In this document: positions 6,243-14,703 of the stretch, one piece after another | Layout: every line of letters begins with the position of its first letter | Position numbering within the stretch: the first letter of the stretch is position 1 | Assembly: GCA_964579575.1 (NCBI GenBank) | Contig: CAZOGL010000029.1 | Coordinates: 1-20,694 of the forward strand | Direction of reading: 5' to 3' | Source: CAVEFW01 sp964579575 | Lineage (GTDB): Bacteria; Actinomycetota; Coriobacteriia; Coriobacteriales; Eggerthellaceae | Length of the DNA: 20,694 nt | Translations under genes and position numbers: made by a program | Notes under the pieces: generated by a model | What the model was told of the DNA's origin: nothing | The model's input: only the letters and a program-made list of their open reading frames with translations | The model's database searches: none

Positions 6243-8365
6243 ATGTGTGGCATTTGCGGCTTTACGCTTACAGGGACGGATATTACGCCGAGCGTTGCTG
6301 ACGCTTCGGTGCTCAAGGACATGTGCGACGTCATGGCGCATAGAGGGCCGGATGGCGAGGGGCAATATCTCGACGACGGCATCGCCTTGGGCCATCGCCG
6401 CCTCTCCCTGATCGATTTGGAAGGCGGCAACCAACCCCTTGTCCGTGCAACAGGGGAACACGATGCGGCGGTTACAAGTCCTGCTCTCGCTGCTGATGGC
6501 TCCTTCATCCAAGGAGACGTCGCTGGCATGGCGCGCGGTGACTACGTCATCGTCTTCAATGGCGAGATATATAACTACCGAGACCTGCGTTGCGACCTCG
6601 AGAGACAAGGGTGGACGTTCAAGACCAACTCCGACACCGAGGTCTTGCTCGTGTCCTATCTCGCTTGGGGCGAGAGCGCCCTGAACCGATTGCGCGGCAT
6701 GTTCGCCTTTGCGATTTGGGACAGAAATACGCATGAGCTGTTTTGCGCGCGCGACTTCTTCGGCATCAAACCCCTGTACTACACGGTCCAAGACGGACAA
6801 TTCATCTTCGGCTCGGAAATCAAGGTGATCTTGGAGCATCCTGCCTACCAACGGGAGCTCAACGAGGCCGCGCTTGAGCAGTATCTTTGTTTCCAATTCT
6901 CCGCTCTCGACGAAACCTTCTTCAAGGGGATCTTCAAGCTTCCCCCCGCTCATTGCATGAGGGTTGCTGCCGACGGGTCGCTTTCCATGACTCGCTATTG
7001 GCGCCCGACCTATACGTTTGACGAGAGCCGCTCCTTTGAGGAGACGGTGGACGCGATCGACGCGGTCATGCGCGACTCGGTTAGATACCACAACGTTGCT
7101 GACGTGGAGGTGGGCAGCTTTTTGTCCTCGGGTATCGACTCCAGCTATATGGCCGCGTGTCTCGCCAAGGAGAACCCTGCAATCAAGACTTTCACCGTAG
7201 GCTTTGCTGAGTATAAGGGGGAGCGCGACGAGATCTCGTGGGCTCGCGAGCTTGCCGAGAAGCTCGATGTCGCGAACGCGAGCAAACACATCTCCGAGGA
7301 GGAGTATTGGGAGAGCCTTCCCTTCGTGCAATGGCATATGGACGAGCCCTCGGCCGACCCGAGCGCCGTGGCCCTGTATTTTGTCGACCAACTTGCTGCG
7401 ACCCAAGTCAAAGCGGTCTTGTCGGGCGAGGGCGCCGATGAGTTCTTCGGCGGGTATCGCATCTACCAAGCGCCCCTGTCCAACGCCAAGCTCTCTTGGG
7501 CGCCCAAGGGTCTTTTGAGGGGGCTGTCGAAGGCGATGCATGCGACGGGCATCCGCGGCGCGAACTACCTTGAGCGCGCAAGCGAGGGGGTGGAGGATTG
7601 GTACTACACCAACGCGAACTCGGTGGCCTTCTCCGTGGAGGAACGTCGTGCCCTGTTGCGACATGCACAAAGCGTACCGACGCCCCAAGAGCTTACCGAG
7701 CCGGTGTATGCCGAGGTGGCGGACTTTGACGAGATTGTGCGTATGGAGTACGTGGACCTGTATTTTTGGCTTGTGGGGGACATCCTTCTCAAGACGGACA
7801 AGATGTCCATGGCCCACTCGTTGGAAAGCCGCGTCCCCTTCCTCGACAAGCGGGTGTTCGAGTTATCCGCGACGATCCCGACGAGGTTCAAGGTGACGCC
7901 ATCCCAGACCAAGGTTGCCCTGCGCAGTGCCGCGGAGCGTGCTATCCCTAAGGATTGGGCCCAAAAAGAAAAGCTCGGTTTTCCCGTCCCCGTCGTCAAT
8001 TGGTTGCGAGAGGACCGCTACTACACCCTCGTCAAGGAGTGTTTTGAGAGCGAGCTTGCCGAGAGGTTCTTCAACACCAGCGAGCTGGTCCGTCTTCTCG
8101 ACGAGCACCGCGCGGGCAAGGACAACAGTCGCAAGATTTGGATCGTGTATATGTTCCTCATGTGGTATCGCATCTATTTCATCGACAAGAAGGCGCCGAG
8201 CAGGNNNNNNNNNNNNNNNNNNNNNNNNNNNNNNNNNNNNNNNNNNNNNNNNNNNNNNNNNNNNNNNNNNNNNNNNNNNNNNNNNNNNNNNNNNNNNNNN
8301 NNNNTATGTTCCTCATGTGGTATCGCATCTATTTCATCGACAAGAAGGCGCCGAGCAGGTCGTAG
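6243..8365 (+). CDS. asnB: Asparagine synthase (glutamine-hydrolysing), AsnB (spans a gap)
   Basis: Makes asparagine from aspartate, ATP and glutamine in the cytoplasm. The start is fixed by biology: the N-terminal nucleophile Cys2 must follow Met1 (MCGICGF), which places the ATG at 6243. The in-frame ATG at 6231 abuts GGGGAG (6225-6230) and would bury the cysteine. Residues 2 to about 240 are the class II glutamine amidotransferase (NGEIYNY at 106-112, ARDFFGIKPLYY further on). The synthetase half carries the ATP-pyrophosphatase loop SSGIDSS (295-301). A stretch of about 28 residues before the NGEIYNY strand looks inserted relative to typical AsnB. As written, 100 N at 8205-8304 break the frame. 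Merging the identical 55-bp flanks gives 655 residues ending KKAPSRS, with stop TAG at 8363-8365, a normal length for the family. The last codons are already part of the tandem array. Confidence 0.93.
8150..8359 (+). repeat. Identical 55-bp flanks on both sides of the asnB gap
   Basis: Bases 8150-8204, the last bases before the Ns, are identical to 8305-8359, the first bases after them. This is what two overlapping contig ends look like when a scaffolder inserts Ns instead of joining them. A real duplication of the asnB 3' end cannot be excluded, since tandem repeats start exactly here. Confidence 0.9.
8205..8304. other. Assembly gap (100 N) inside the asnB 3' end
   Basis: Placeholder gap of exactly 100 N. 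Taken literally it shifts the asnB frame by one base. Its flanks are identical for 55 bp, so it is probably artificial. Confidence 0.95.
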
Positions 8366-8541
8366 CTCCTCGAAGAGGGGATGCCGAGCAGGGTATAGAC
8401 CTTCGAAGAAGGCGCCGAGCAGGGCATAGCTCCTCGAAGAGGGGATGCCGAGCAGGGCATAGCCTCGCGAGGAGGGGGAGCCAAGCAGGGCATAGCCCCT
8501 CGAAGAGGGGACACCGAGCAAGGGTATAGCTCTCCGAGGGA
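8350..8541 (+). repeat. Six-unit tandem array, each unit with TAG and hairpin
   Basis: The core GCCGAGCAGG and close variants start at 8350, 8383, 8414, 8447, 8480 and 8513, a period of 31-33 bp. Each unit has a TAG in the same context (8363, 8396, 8427, 8460, 8493, 8527); the first is the asnB stop. TAG is followed at once or after one base by a small hairpin, in most units with a GAA loop: CTCCTC/GAGGGG (8366-8380 and 8430-8444), CCTTC/GAAGG (8400-8412), CCCCTC/GAGGGG (8496-8510). Unit 2 shows a compensatory C-G to T-A change. The 4th and 6th hairpins are weaker. The array starts within asnB codons and ends about 165 bp before mreB. No gene is supported in 8366-8706. Confidence 0.85.
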
Positions 8542-8630
8542 AATATCCCTTTCCGCCCTGCTATCCAACCGTTGTGCGGGGCGTTTGGGATAAATAAGTT
8601 GTGTGGAATTCAATCCATGGTGACATGCTG

Positions 8631-8639
8631 TGATAAAAT
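8631..8639 (+). promoter_or_regulatory. Possible extended -10 promoter of the mre cluster
   Basis: TGATAAAAT at 8631-8639 fits an extended -10 (TGn then TAAAAT). The region is markedly AT-rich compared with its surroundings, from about 8590 to 8700. No good -35 was found. It would give a 5' UTR of roughly 60 bases before the mreB start at 8707. Confidence 0.35.
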
Positions 8640-8706
8640 CTTTGCGTTTATATTTAAGTTGAGTTTTTACGTGCAAGTTTGCCTTTGATTCAAGGGGTTT
8701 TCTTAT

Positions 8707-9762
8707 ATGTCGTTTATGGACTGGTTTTCAAATCTGACCGGTCAGATGTCTGCCGACCTGGCTATTGACTTGGGTACCGCCAACACGCTTGTCGCCGTGG
8801 CGGGCGAGGGCATCGTTGTCAACGAGCCTTCTGTCGTCGCCATTGAGCGCAATACCCATCGCGTCCTCGCTGTTGGCCACGAGGCCAAGAACATGATCAA
8901 CCACACACCGGACGCGTTCTCCGCGGAGCATCCCCTCAAGGACGGCGTGGTTGCTGACTATGACGTGACCGAGGCGATGCTCTCGGCGTTTATCAACAAG
9001 GCCGCGCCGCGCAGGTACCCTTGGCAAGCCAAGCCGCGTATCGTCATCTGCATCCCCTGCGGTGCAACCTCCGTCGAGAAGCGCGCCGTGTTCGAGGCGG
9101 CCATCCAAGCGGGCGCGCGCCAAGCGTACCTGATTGAGGAGCCTATGGCCGCTGCGATGGGTGCTGACTTGCCGGTCACGGAGCCTACGGGTTCCATGGT
9201 CGTGGATATCGGCGGTGGTACCACCGAGGTTGCGGTTATCTCCCTTGGCGGTATCGTGACCTCCTCCTCCCTGCGTCTTGCGGGCAACAAGATGGACGAG
9301 GCCATCGCCACCCATCTGCGAGACCTGCTTGGCATCAAGGTCGGCGAGCGTACCGCAGAGATCATCAAGATCAAAATCGGCTCCATCCTTCCCTTCGAGG
9401 ACGGTCGCGAGCGCGATATGATTATCTCCGGCCAAGACGTGGTCACCGAGCAACCTCGCGAGGTCACAATCCAATCCGAGGACGTCCGCGACGCTTTGGT
9501 GGATCCCTGTCATGAGATGGTGTTGCATATCAAGGAGACCTTCAAGAAGACCAACCCCGACCTCGCTTCCGATATCATCCAAAACGGTATCTTGTTGACG
9601 GGCGGCGGCGGTCTGCTTTCCGGCCTCGATCGCTACCTGACTGATCGTCTCGAGATTCCCGTTTGGGTGAGCGAGACCGCATTGACCAACGTCGTCACTG
9701 GTTGCCAACGCGTTTTGGAGACCCCCTCCACCCTTCGCCAGACGCTTATGCGCACCAAATAG
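8707..9762 (+). CDS. mreB: Rod-shape actin homologue MreB
   Basis: A 351-residue bacterial actin that polymerises under the membrane and positions the elongation machinery. It has the actin-fold nucleotide-binding motifs in order: phosphate-1 DLGTANT (21-27), the conserved IEEPMAAAMGADLPV segment (143-157), phosphate-2 DIGGGTTE (167-174) and the adenosine motif ILLTGGGGLLSG (295-306). The short N-terminal stretch MSFMDWFSNL is hydrophobic enough to serve as a membrane contact (inference). AAGGGG at 8692-8697 is the ribosome site, nine bases before ATG. It is the first gene of a packed eight-gene cluster, with mreC starting 12 bp after its stop. Length and motifs are normal. Confidence 0.97.
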   Translation: MSFMDWFSNLTGQMSADLAIDLGTANTLVAVAGEGIVVNEPSVVAIERNTHRVLAVGHEAKNMINHTPDAFSAEHPLKDGVVADYDVTEAMLSAFINKAAPRRYPWQAKPRIVICIPCGATSVEKRAVFEAAIQAGARQAYLIEEPMAAAMGADLPVTEPTGSMVVDIGGGTTEVAVISLGGIVTSSSLRLAGNKMDEAIATHLRDLLGIKVGERTAEIIKIKIGSILPFEDGRERDMIISGQDVVTEQPREVTIQSEDVRDALVDPCHEMVLHIKETFKKTNPDLASDIIQNGILLTGGGGLLSGLDRYLTDRLEIPVWVSETALTNVVTGCQRVLETPSTLRQTLMRTK

Positions 9763-9774
9763 GCCTGACGTTTC

Positions 9775-10782
9775 ATGCCGTTCAATTATCAGGAAACCGA
9801 GCGGGCGCCCCATGCTGGGGTGCTCCTCGTCATTTTGTTGATTGCGTCTTTGCTGCTCACGGTCGTCTATGACCGCGAGGGACAATCGGGACCCCTCCAT
9901 TCCTTGCAGGGTGTGGCGCAATCCATAGCGACTCCGTTTGCCAGCGCTGGCAACTCGGTGAGCCAAAGCGCCCAAAACCTCTCCGTCGCCGCAAGCGACC
10001 AACTCGCGGATGCGGATACCCTATCTGCTCTTGAGGAGCAAAACAGGGAGTTGCGCAACCTCGTGTCCCAATTGGAGGAATATCGCCAAGAGGCCCAACG
10101 TCTCGAGGGTCTCGTCTCGATTCGCGACATCTACACCATAGAGGGCGCCACGGCGCGCGTTGTCGGGCGCAGCGGCGAGGCCTATAGCCAAACCATCACG
10201 CTTGACGCCGGTACCAACGACGGTGTCGACGTGGGGCAAACCGTCATGGGCTCCAACGGCGTCGTAGGCCAGGTGATCTCCGTGGCGCCTGCGTCTTGCA
10301 CCGTCCGTCTTCTGACCGATCCCCAATCCGGTTGTGCCGTCCTGCTCCAATCCAGCCGGGCGGAGGGCGTCATCCGCGGCTCTCTCGACGGCTTGCTCTA
10401 TCTTGAAAACGTCGATGTGAACGTCGACGTTCAGGTAGGAGATGTCGTCGTCACCTCCGGTCTTGGCGGTAGCTATGTCTCCGGCTTGCTCGTGGGGACG
10501 GTGGTCCGCATCGACAACAGCCAAGGGTCGTCTGCTCGCCGCATCGTGGTCTCTCCCAACGAGGGCACGAGCAACCTCACCGAGGTCATCATCGTCAAGA
10601 GCGCTATCGACCCTGCGGTGACTGCGGCAAAGGAGGCCGAAGAGCGCGCGGCGGCGGAAAAGGCGGCAAAGGAGCAACAGGAGCTTGAGGATCTCATGTC
10701 TGGCAACACCTCCGACTCCTATGACTACTCCGATACCTACGACTACTCGTACGACTATTCATACGACGGAGAGGGGGAGTAA
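9775..10782 (+). CDS. mreC: Rod-shape-determining protein MreC
   Basis: A 335-residue membrane-anchored protein that in the elongasome links MreB/MreD to PBP2 and activates it. One transmembrane helix (about 14-31) is followed by a coiled coil (about 82-115, rich in EEQNRELRNL-type heptads) and the paired beta-domain typical of MreC (about 120-276, with DAGTNDGV and GSNGVVGQV). The family part ends near 276. After it comes an Ala/Glu-rich helix and an unusual tail with repeated Tyr-Asp-Tyr-Ser units (about 315-331). The Shine-Dalgarno is poor, so translation may depend on coupling to mreB, 12 bp upstream. The stop TAA shares its last base with the mreD ATG. Confidence 0.94.
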   Translation: MPFNYQETERAPHAGVLLVILLIASLLLTVVYDREGQSGPLHSLQGVAQSIATPFASAGNSVSQSAQNLSVAASDQLADADTLSALEEQNRELRNLVSQLEEYRQEAQRLEGLVSIRDIYTIEGATARVVGRSGEAYSQTITLDAGTNDGVDVGQTVMGSNGVVGQVISVAPASCTVRLLTDPQSGCAVLLQSSRAEGVIRGSLDGLLYLENVDVNVDVQVGDVVVTSGLGGSYVSGLLVGTVVRIDNSQGSSARRIVVSPNEGTSNLTEVIIVKSAIDPAVTAAKEAEERAAAEKAAKEQQELEDLMSGNTSDSYDYSDTYDYSYDYSYDGEGE

Positions 10783-11318
10783 TGGGCCTCGCGCGTGAGA
10801 ACTTCTTTATCATCATCGCGGCGATCATCGCGGTGGTGTTGCAGATCATGCTCTCTCCCTATGTCGCCATCAACGGCGCTACCCCCAACATCATCGCTGC
10901 TTACGTCATCGTCATTGCCGTCGTGCGCAAGATGAGCAACCGCGTCGTCATCCTCGCGTTCATCCTCGGCCTTTGCTACAACCTTTTCCAGGGAGGTCCT
11001 GTGGGAGGTATGGCCTTCGCCTTGACGGTTGTGGCCTTCCTTGTGGGTCGTGCCATGATGGCGTTGGACAACGACACTTCCTTCATGCCCCTTGCGCTCA
11101 CCGCTGTCGGTTTGTTGTTCGTCGAGCTTATCTACGGTATCACCCTGATCTTGTCAGGCACCATGACCGATGTCGGAAGCGTCTTTGCGTTGCGCGTGTT
11201 TCCCTGTACCGTGTATGACATCATTGCCGGCCTTGTCTGGTATCTCTTCATGTCCCGTATCGCGGCTGAGCCGAAGGCTGAGATCCCACCTATCGACAGC
11301 CCGACCCTTCTGAGGTAG
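10782..11318 (+). CDS. mreD: Rod-shape-determining protein MreD
   Basis: A 178-residue integral membrane protein with about five hydrophobic segments, the partner of MreC in the elongasome. Sequence conservation in MreD is low; the call rests on length, hydrophobicity, the polar break NLFQGGPVGGMAF (about 67-79) typical of the family, and its place between mreC and the PBP2 gene. The start overlaps the mreC stop by one base (TAATG), with GAGGGGGAG just upstream as ribosome site, which implies translational coupling. Confidence 0.9.
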   Translation: MGLARENFFIIIAAIIAVVLQIMLSPYVAINGATPNIIAAYVIVIAVVRKMSNRVVILAFILGLCYNLFQGGPVGGMAFALTVVAFLVGRAMMALDNDTSFMPLALTAVGLLFVELIYGITLILSGTMTDVGSVFALRVFPCTVYDIIAGLVWYLFMSRIAAEPKAEIPPIDSPTLLR

Positions 11319-11324
11319 GTTGCC

Positions 11325-13484
11325 ATGGTATTGGCGATCATCTTTGGTGTATTGGCCGCAGCGGCCGTCATCGCTGTTCTCATAGCGGTGTACATGGCGC
11401 ACTCCAATGGGGATTCCCGTGTCCCGACAAAGAAAAAGAGCGTCTCCTCCATCGACTCACTCGGGGTAAGCACCTCCCTGCCTGGGGGCAATGGAGGTGC
11501 GAACGCGACCCATGTGAAGACGGACCGCACCGACGCGGGGGATATCACGCCCAGCCTCAAAAACCGCTTCACCGCAGTGGGTGTCTTTGCTGCGGCGGTC
11601 TTTTCCGTTCTCGGTTTCAAAGCGTTCCAAACCCAGGTGCTCAAGGGCCAATCCTTTACGTCCAAATCCGACGAGAATTCCTATGCCACCGTCTCGACGC
11701 CGGCTCCGCGCGGCTACATCTACGACCGCGACGGCACCATCCTTGTGCGTAATCGCTCCAGCTTGACCGTGTTGGCGGAATCGAGCGTCGCTGATGACAA
11801 CGATGTGGTCGCTCGCCTGTCCGCGGTCCTTGGCGTCCCGCGCAACATCGTCCGTGCCCGCATCAGCGACTCCTCGGCAGGAGCCCAAAGTCAACGTGTC
11901 GTCGCGAAGGACGTCCGCATGCGTGACGTGGCGTTCATCACGGAACATTCGGATGCCTTCTCGGGTGTCACGGTCGAGACCCGTACGGTGCGCGAATACC
12001 CCTACGGCGCGCTTGGCTCCCATGCCATCGGATATGTGGGAACCGTCTCCGAGGAGGAGCTGGCGAATGTGCCGACCGGACGCGACTTGGAAAGTGGTGA
12101 CGATATCGGCAAGAGCGGTATCGAGGCCCAATACGACAGCCTGCTCGCAGGCGAGCACGGCCAGCGCACGGTCCTCACCGATGCGGAGGGAAACGTGCGC
12201 AAGGTCATCAGCGAGACCCAACCCTCCAAGGGCTCCGACGTCTATCTGACAATCTCCGCGCCGGTCCAATATGCCGCCGACATGGCGCTCAAGAACCTTG
12301 TTGCCCCGAGCGGCGACATCGGTACTGGTATCGGCGTGGCATCCGCCTTGGTCTGCATCGACGTGCGCGACGGCAGCATCTTGGCCATGAGCAGCTATCC
12401 CACCTATTCGCCTGAGACCTTCGTGGGAGGCATCTCCGATGAGGTTTGGCAACTCTACAACACGGAGGAGTCACACTATCCCCTCATCAACCGCGCCATC
12501 GCAGGTACCTATCCCGCAGCCTCGACCTACAAGGCGTTTACAAGCCTTGCGGGTCTCGAGTACGGGTTTGCCAACGACAAAACGACATGGAATTGCACAG
12601 GCTCTTGGGATGGCTTCAATTCCGGCGACGTTCAAAATTGTTGGAACCTCACCGGCCATGGCACCCTTGACCTGCGCGGAGGCATCGTGAACTCCTGCGA
12701 CGTCGTCTTCTACGAGATAGCGAAGGATTTCTTCAACGCGAGCGTTACCCGCGGTGGAAGTTTGAGCGAGACGGCGATGCAAGAGGTCATTGCCCGCTTC
12801 AACTATGGCGAGAAGACCGGCGTTGACCTTGCGGGCGAGGCCGCAGGACGTATTCCCACCCCCAAATGGAAGGCGGAGTATTTCGAGGACGTCCCCGAGG
12901 AAGCCCAGTGGCGCGGCGGCGACATGACGAATATGGTCATCGGCCAAGGTTACGTACTTGTGACCCCGATCCAACAAGCGGCGGCTTATTCGGCTGTCGC
13001 GACGGGAAAGATGTATCGCCCCCACCTTCTCAAGGAGGTCCGCAACTCCCAGGGAAAGACCGTCGTATCCTACGAGCCTGAGGTGGTGGTTGAGCCGCAG
13101 ATCAAGCAGGAGTACTTCGAGTATGTCCGCGATGCGCTCCACGGCGTTGCCCAAGAGAATTCAATCTATGCGAACTACTTCGCCGAGCATGGCGTCGACG
13201 GCGCTTGCAAGACGGGTACAGCCGAGGTTGCGGGTAAGAACGACTATGGCTGGCTTTGTTGTTACGGTCCGTATGACGACCCGAAATATGCCGTTGCGTG
13301 CGTTTGCGAAGAGAGCGGCAATGACGGTCAATACGTGGTGGAGGCCGCCGTCGAGGTTCTCGCAGCCGCCCTCAATTATGAGGCGGGTGAGGCAGGCGAG
13401 ACAGGTCCCGTCGCCGCATCCTCAGGTGTCACCGTTGCTGCCGCTGAGACCACTGAGACCACTTCCTCGGGAAGGGGTGACTAG
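11325..13484 (+). CDS. mrdA: Penicillin-binding protein 2 (elongasome transpeptidase)
   Basis: A 719-residue class B PBP that cross-links side-wall peptidoglycan outside the membrane. It has the pedestal domain (about 115-340, starting PAPRGYIYDRDG) and a transpeptidase domain with SxxK at Ser400-Thr-Tyr-Lys403, an SxD-type motif at Ser457-Cys-Asp459, and KTG at 629-631. The N-terminus is odd: a hydrophobic helix at 2-23, then about 60 polar residues rich in Lys, Ser and Gly, then the usual helix at about 83-100, so two membrane segments precede the catalytic part. GAGGTAGG at 11313-11320 supports the start at 11325; the internal Met24 lacks a ribosome site. The tail after about 690 is Ala/Glu/Thr-rich. 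It lies 6 bp after mreD, and rodA begins 1 bp after its stop. Confidence 0.95.
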   Translation: MVLAIIFGVLAAAAVIAVLIAVYMAHSNGDSRVPTKKKSVSSIDSLGVSTSLPGGNGGANATHVKTDRTDAGDITPSLKNRFTAVGVFAAAVFSVLGFKAFQTQVLKGQSFTSKSDENSYATVSTPAPRGYIYDRDGTILVRNRSSLTVLAESSVADDNDVVARLSAVLGVPRNIVRARISDSSAGAQSQRVVAKDVRMRDVAFITEHSDAFSGVTVETRTVREYPYGALGSHAIGYVGTVSEEELANVPTGRDLESGDDIGKSGIEAQYDSLLAGEHGQRTVLTDAEGNVRKVISETQPSKGSDVYLTISAPVQYAADMALKNLVAPSGDIGTGIGVASALVCIDVRDGSILAMSSYPTYSPETFVGGISDEVWQLYNTEESHYPLINRAIAGTYPAASTYKAFTSLAGLEYGFANDKTTWNCTGSWDGFNSGDVQNCWNLTGHGTLDLRGGIVNSCDVVFYEIAKDFFNASVTRGGSLSETAMQEVIARFNYGEKTGVDLAGEAAGRIPTPKWKAEYFEDVPEEAQWRGGDMTNMVIGQGYVLVTPIQQAAAYSAVATGKMYRPHLLKEVRNSQGKTVVSYEPEVVVEPQIKQEYFEYVRDALHGVAQENSIYANYFAEHGVDGACKTGTAEVAGKNDYGWLCCYGPYDDPKYAVACVCEESGNDGQYVVEAAVEVLAAALNYEAGEAGETGPVAASSGVTVAAAETTETTSSGRGD

Positions 13485-13485
13485 C

Positions 13486-14703
13486 ATGTCGTTGCCCCAA
13501 ATCGACAACTTCAAGAAGGCTTCGGGCCAGATGATCCAATCCTTTACGGGAGGCAAGGACGCACCGCGGGTGAACGTGCCCTTGTGCGTCATCATCCTTC
13601 TCATCGTCGCCTACGGCCTTCTCGTCGTGTTCTCGGCAACCTACACAAACGACGATTACAACTTCACGCGCCAAGTCGTCACGGTTGTGATCGGCGCGGT
13701 GGTCATGGTGGCGCTATGGCGCTTCGACTATCGCCTGCTCTCGGACTATGCCTTGTTGTTCCTCGTCATCAACGTGGTGTTGATCTTGTCTCCCCACCTG
13801 CCCGTCATCGGTGTCGAGGCGAAGGGGGCGCAATCCTGGATAAAGATCGGCATCCAACTCCAACCCGGCGAGTTTGCCAAGGTCACCGTCATCTTGTTGG
13901 CTGCGAGCGTCATGGCCCGGTATGGCGGCAAGCTTGACGACCCGAGGGAGTATGTCAAGGCCCTCGTGATGCTGGGCATTCCCTTCCTGTGCATCATGAC
14001 CCAACCTGATCTCGGTACGGGCTTGGTGTATTTGTTCATCGCGGTAACCGCCCTTGTTGTCGGCGGCGCTCGTCCGAAGTTCTTGCTTATCACCTTGGTC
14101 GTCATGACGTTGTGCGTCGTGGGGCTTTTGGCGATAGATGAGGTCATGAAGACCCCCTTGGCGGATGGAACCTATGAGTATCACCTGCTCAAGAACTATC
14201 AACGCAACCGTCTGCTTGTCTTCCTCGACCCCGAGGCTGACACGTCGGATTCGGGATACAACTTACAACAAGCTCAAATCGCTATCGGTTCGGGCGGTTT
14301 GTTTGGCAAGGGGCTTCTCCAAGGCACCCAAGCGTCGTTGAACTTCCTTCCGGAGGCGCCTACCGACTTCATATTCTGTGTCCTTGCAGAGGAGCTCGGT
14401 TTTGTGGGCGTGCTTGCGTTGCTCGTGCTGTACGCTATCCTTATCGTGATGCTTATGCGCATCGCTCGTGAGGCGTCCGATATGTTCGGCATGCTCATCG
14501 TCATGTGCGTCGTCGGCATGTGGTTGTTCCAAATCCTCGAGAACATCGGCATGGATTTGGGAATCATGCCCATCACCGGCATCCCGTTGCCTTTCTTCAG
14601 TTATGGATCATCGTTCATGTTTGTCAATTTCGTCATGTTGGGTCTTGTAGGCTCCGTTTGGGGCCACAGCAACGCAGCAAAGGGAAGGAGCCCCCGTGGC
14701 TAA
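13486..14703 (+). CDS. rodA: SEDS glycosyltransferase RodA
   Basis: A 405-residue polytopic membrane protein that polymerises lipid II into glycan strands together with PBP2. SEDS landmarks are present: QPGEFAK (126-132, Glu129), PDLGTGL (174-180), APTDFIFCVLAEELG (291-305, with the catalytic-site Asp294) and the C-terminal GIPLPFFSYGSS (365-376), which departs slightly from the common PFISYGGSS form. About ten hydrophobic segments are seen. The frame is open upstream to 13090 inside mrdA, but the ATG at 13486 has AAGGGG at 13472-13477 and a proper RodA N-terminus. RodA rather than FtsW is chosen because of the mreBCD-mrdA context. Its 3' end overlaps the next gene by 8 bp. Confidence 0.95.
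   Translation: MSLPQIDNFKKASGQMIQSFTGGKDAPRVNVPLCVIILLIVAYGLLVVFSATYTNDDYNFTRQVVTVVIGAVVMVALWRFDYRLLSDYALLFLVINVVLILSPHLPVIGVEAKGAQSWIKIGIQLQPGEFAKVTVILLAASVMARYGGKLDDPREYVKALVMLGIPFLCIMTQPDLGTGLVYLFIAVTALVVGGARPKFLLITLVVMTLCVVGLLAIDEVMKTPLADGTYEYHLLKNYQRNRLLVFLDPEADTSDSGYNLQQAQIAIGSGGLFGKGLLQGTQASLNFLPEAPTDFIFCVLAEELGFVGVLALLVLYAILIVMLMRIAREASDMFGMLIVMCVVGMWLFQILENIGMDLGIMPITGIPLPFFSYGSSFMFVNFVMLGLVGSVWGHSNAAKGRSPRG

Noticed and set aside
4479..7817. A 1112-codon open frame on the - strand
   Set aside because: It lies antisense to the dockerin protein and asnB, crosses a terminator, and has no recognisable domain or ribosome site. Long antisense frames are common at this base composition.
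8366..8529. A coding extension of asnB or a small gene reading through the repeat array
   Set aside because: It only exists because the 100 N shift the frame. In the merged sequence asnB stops at 8365, and no ribosome site precedes the repeat frames.
8538..8551. AGGGA-AATA-TCCCT hairpin as the asnB terminator
   Set aside because: The stem is only five pairs and is followed by TTCC, not a T-run; it may contribute but is not convincing.
8728..10002. A 424-codon - strand frame opposite mreB and mreC
   Set aside because: Shadow of strongly conserved genes, with no supporting motif.
13090..13485. An N-terminal extension of rodA
   Set aside because: It overlaps mrdA in another frame and is basic, low-complexity shadow sequence.
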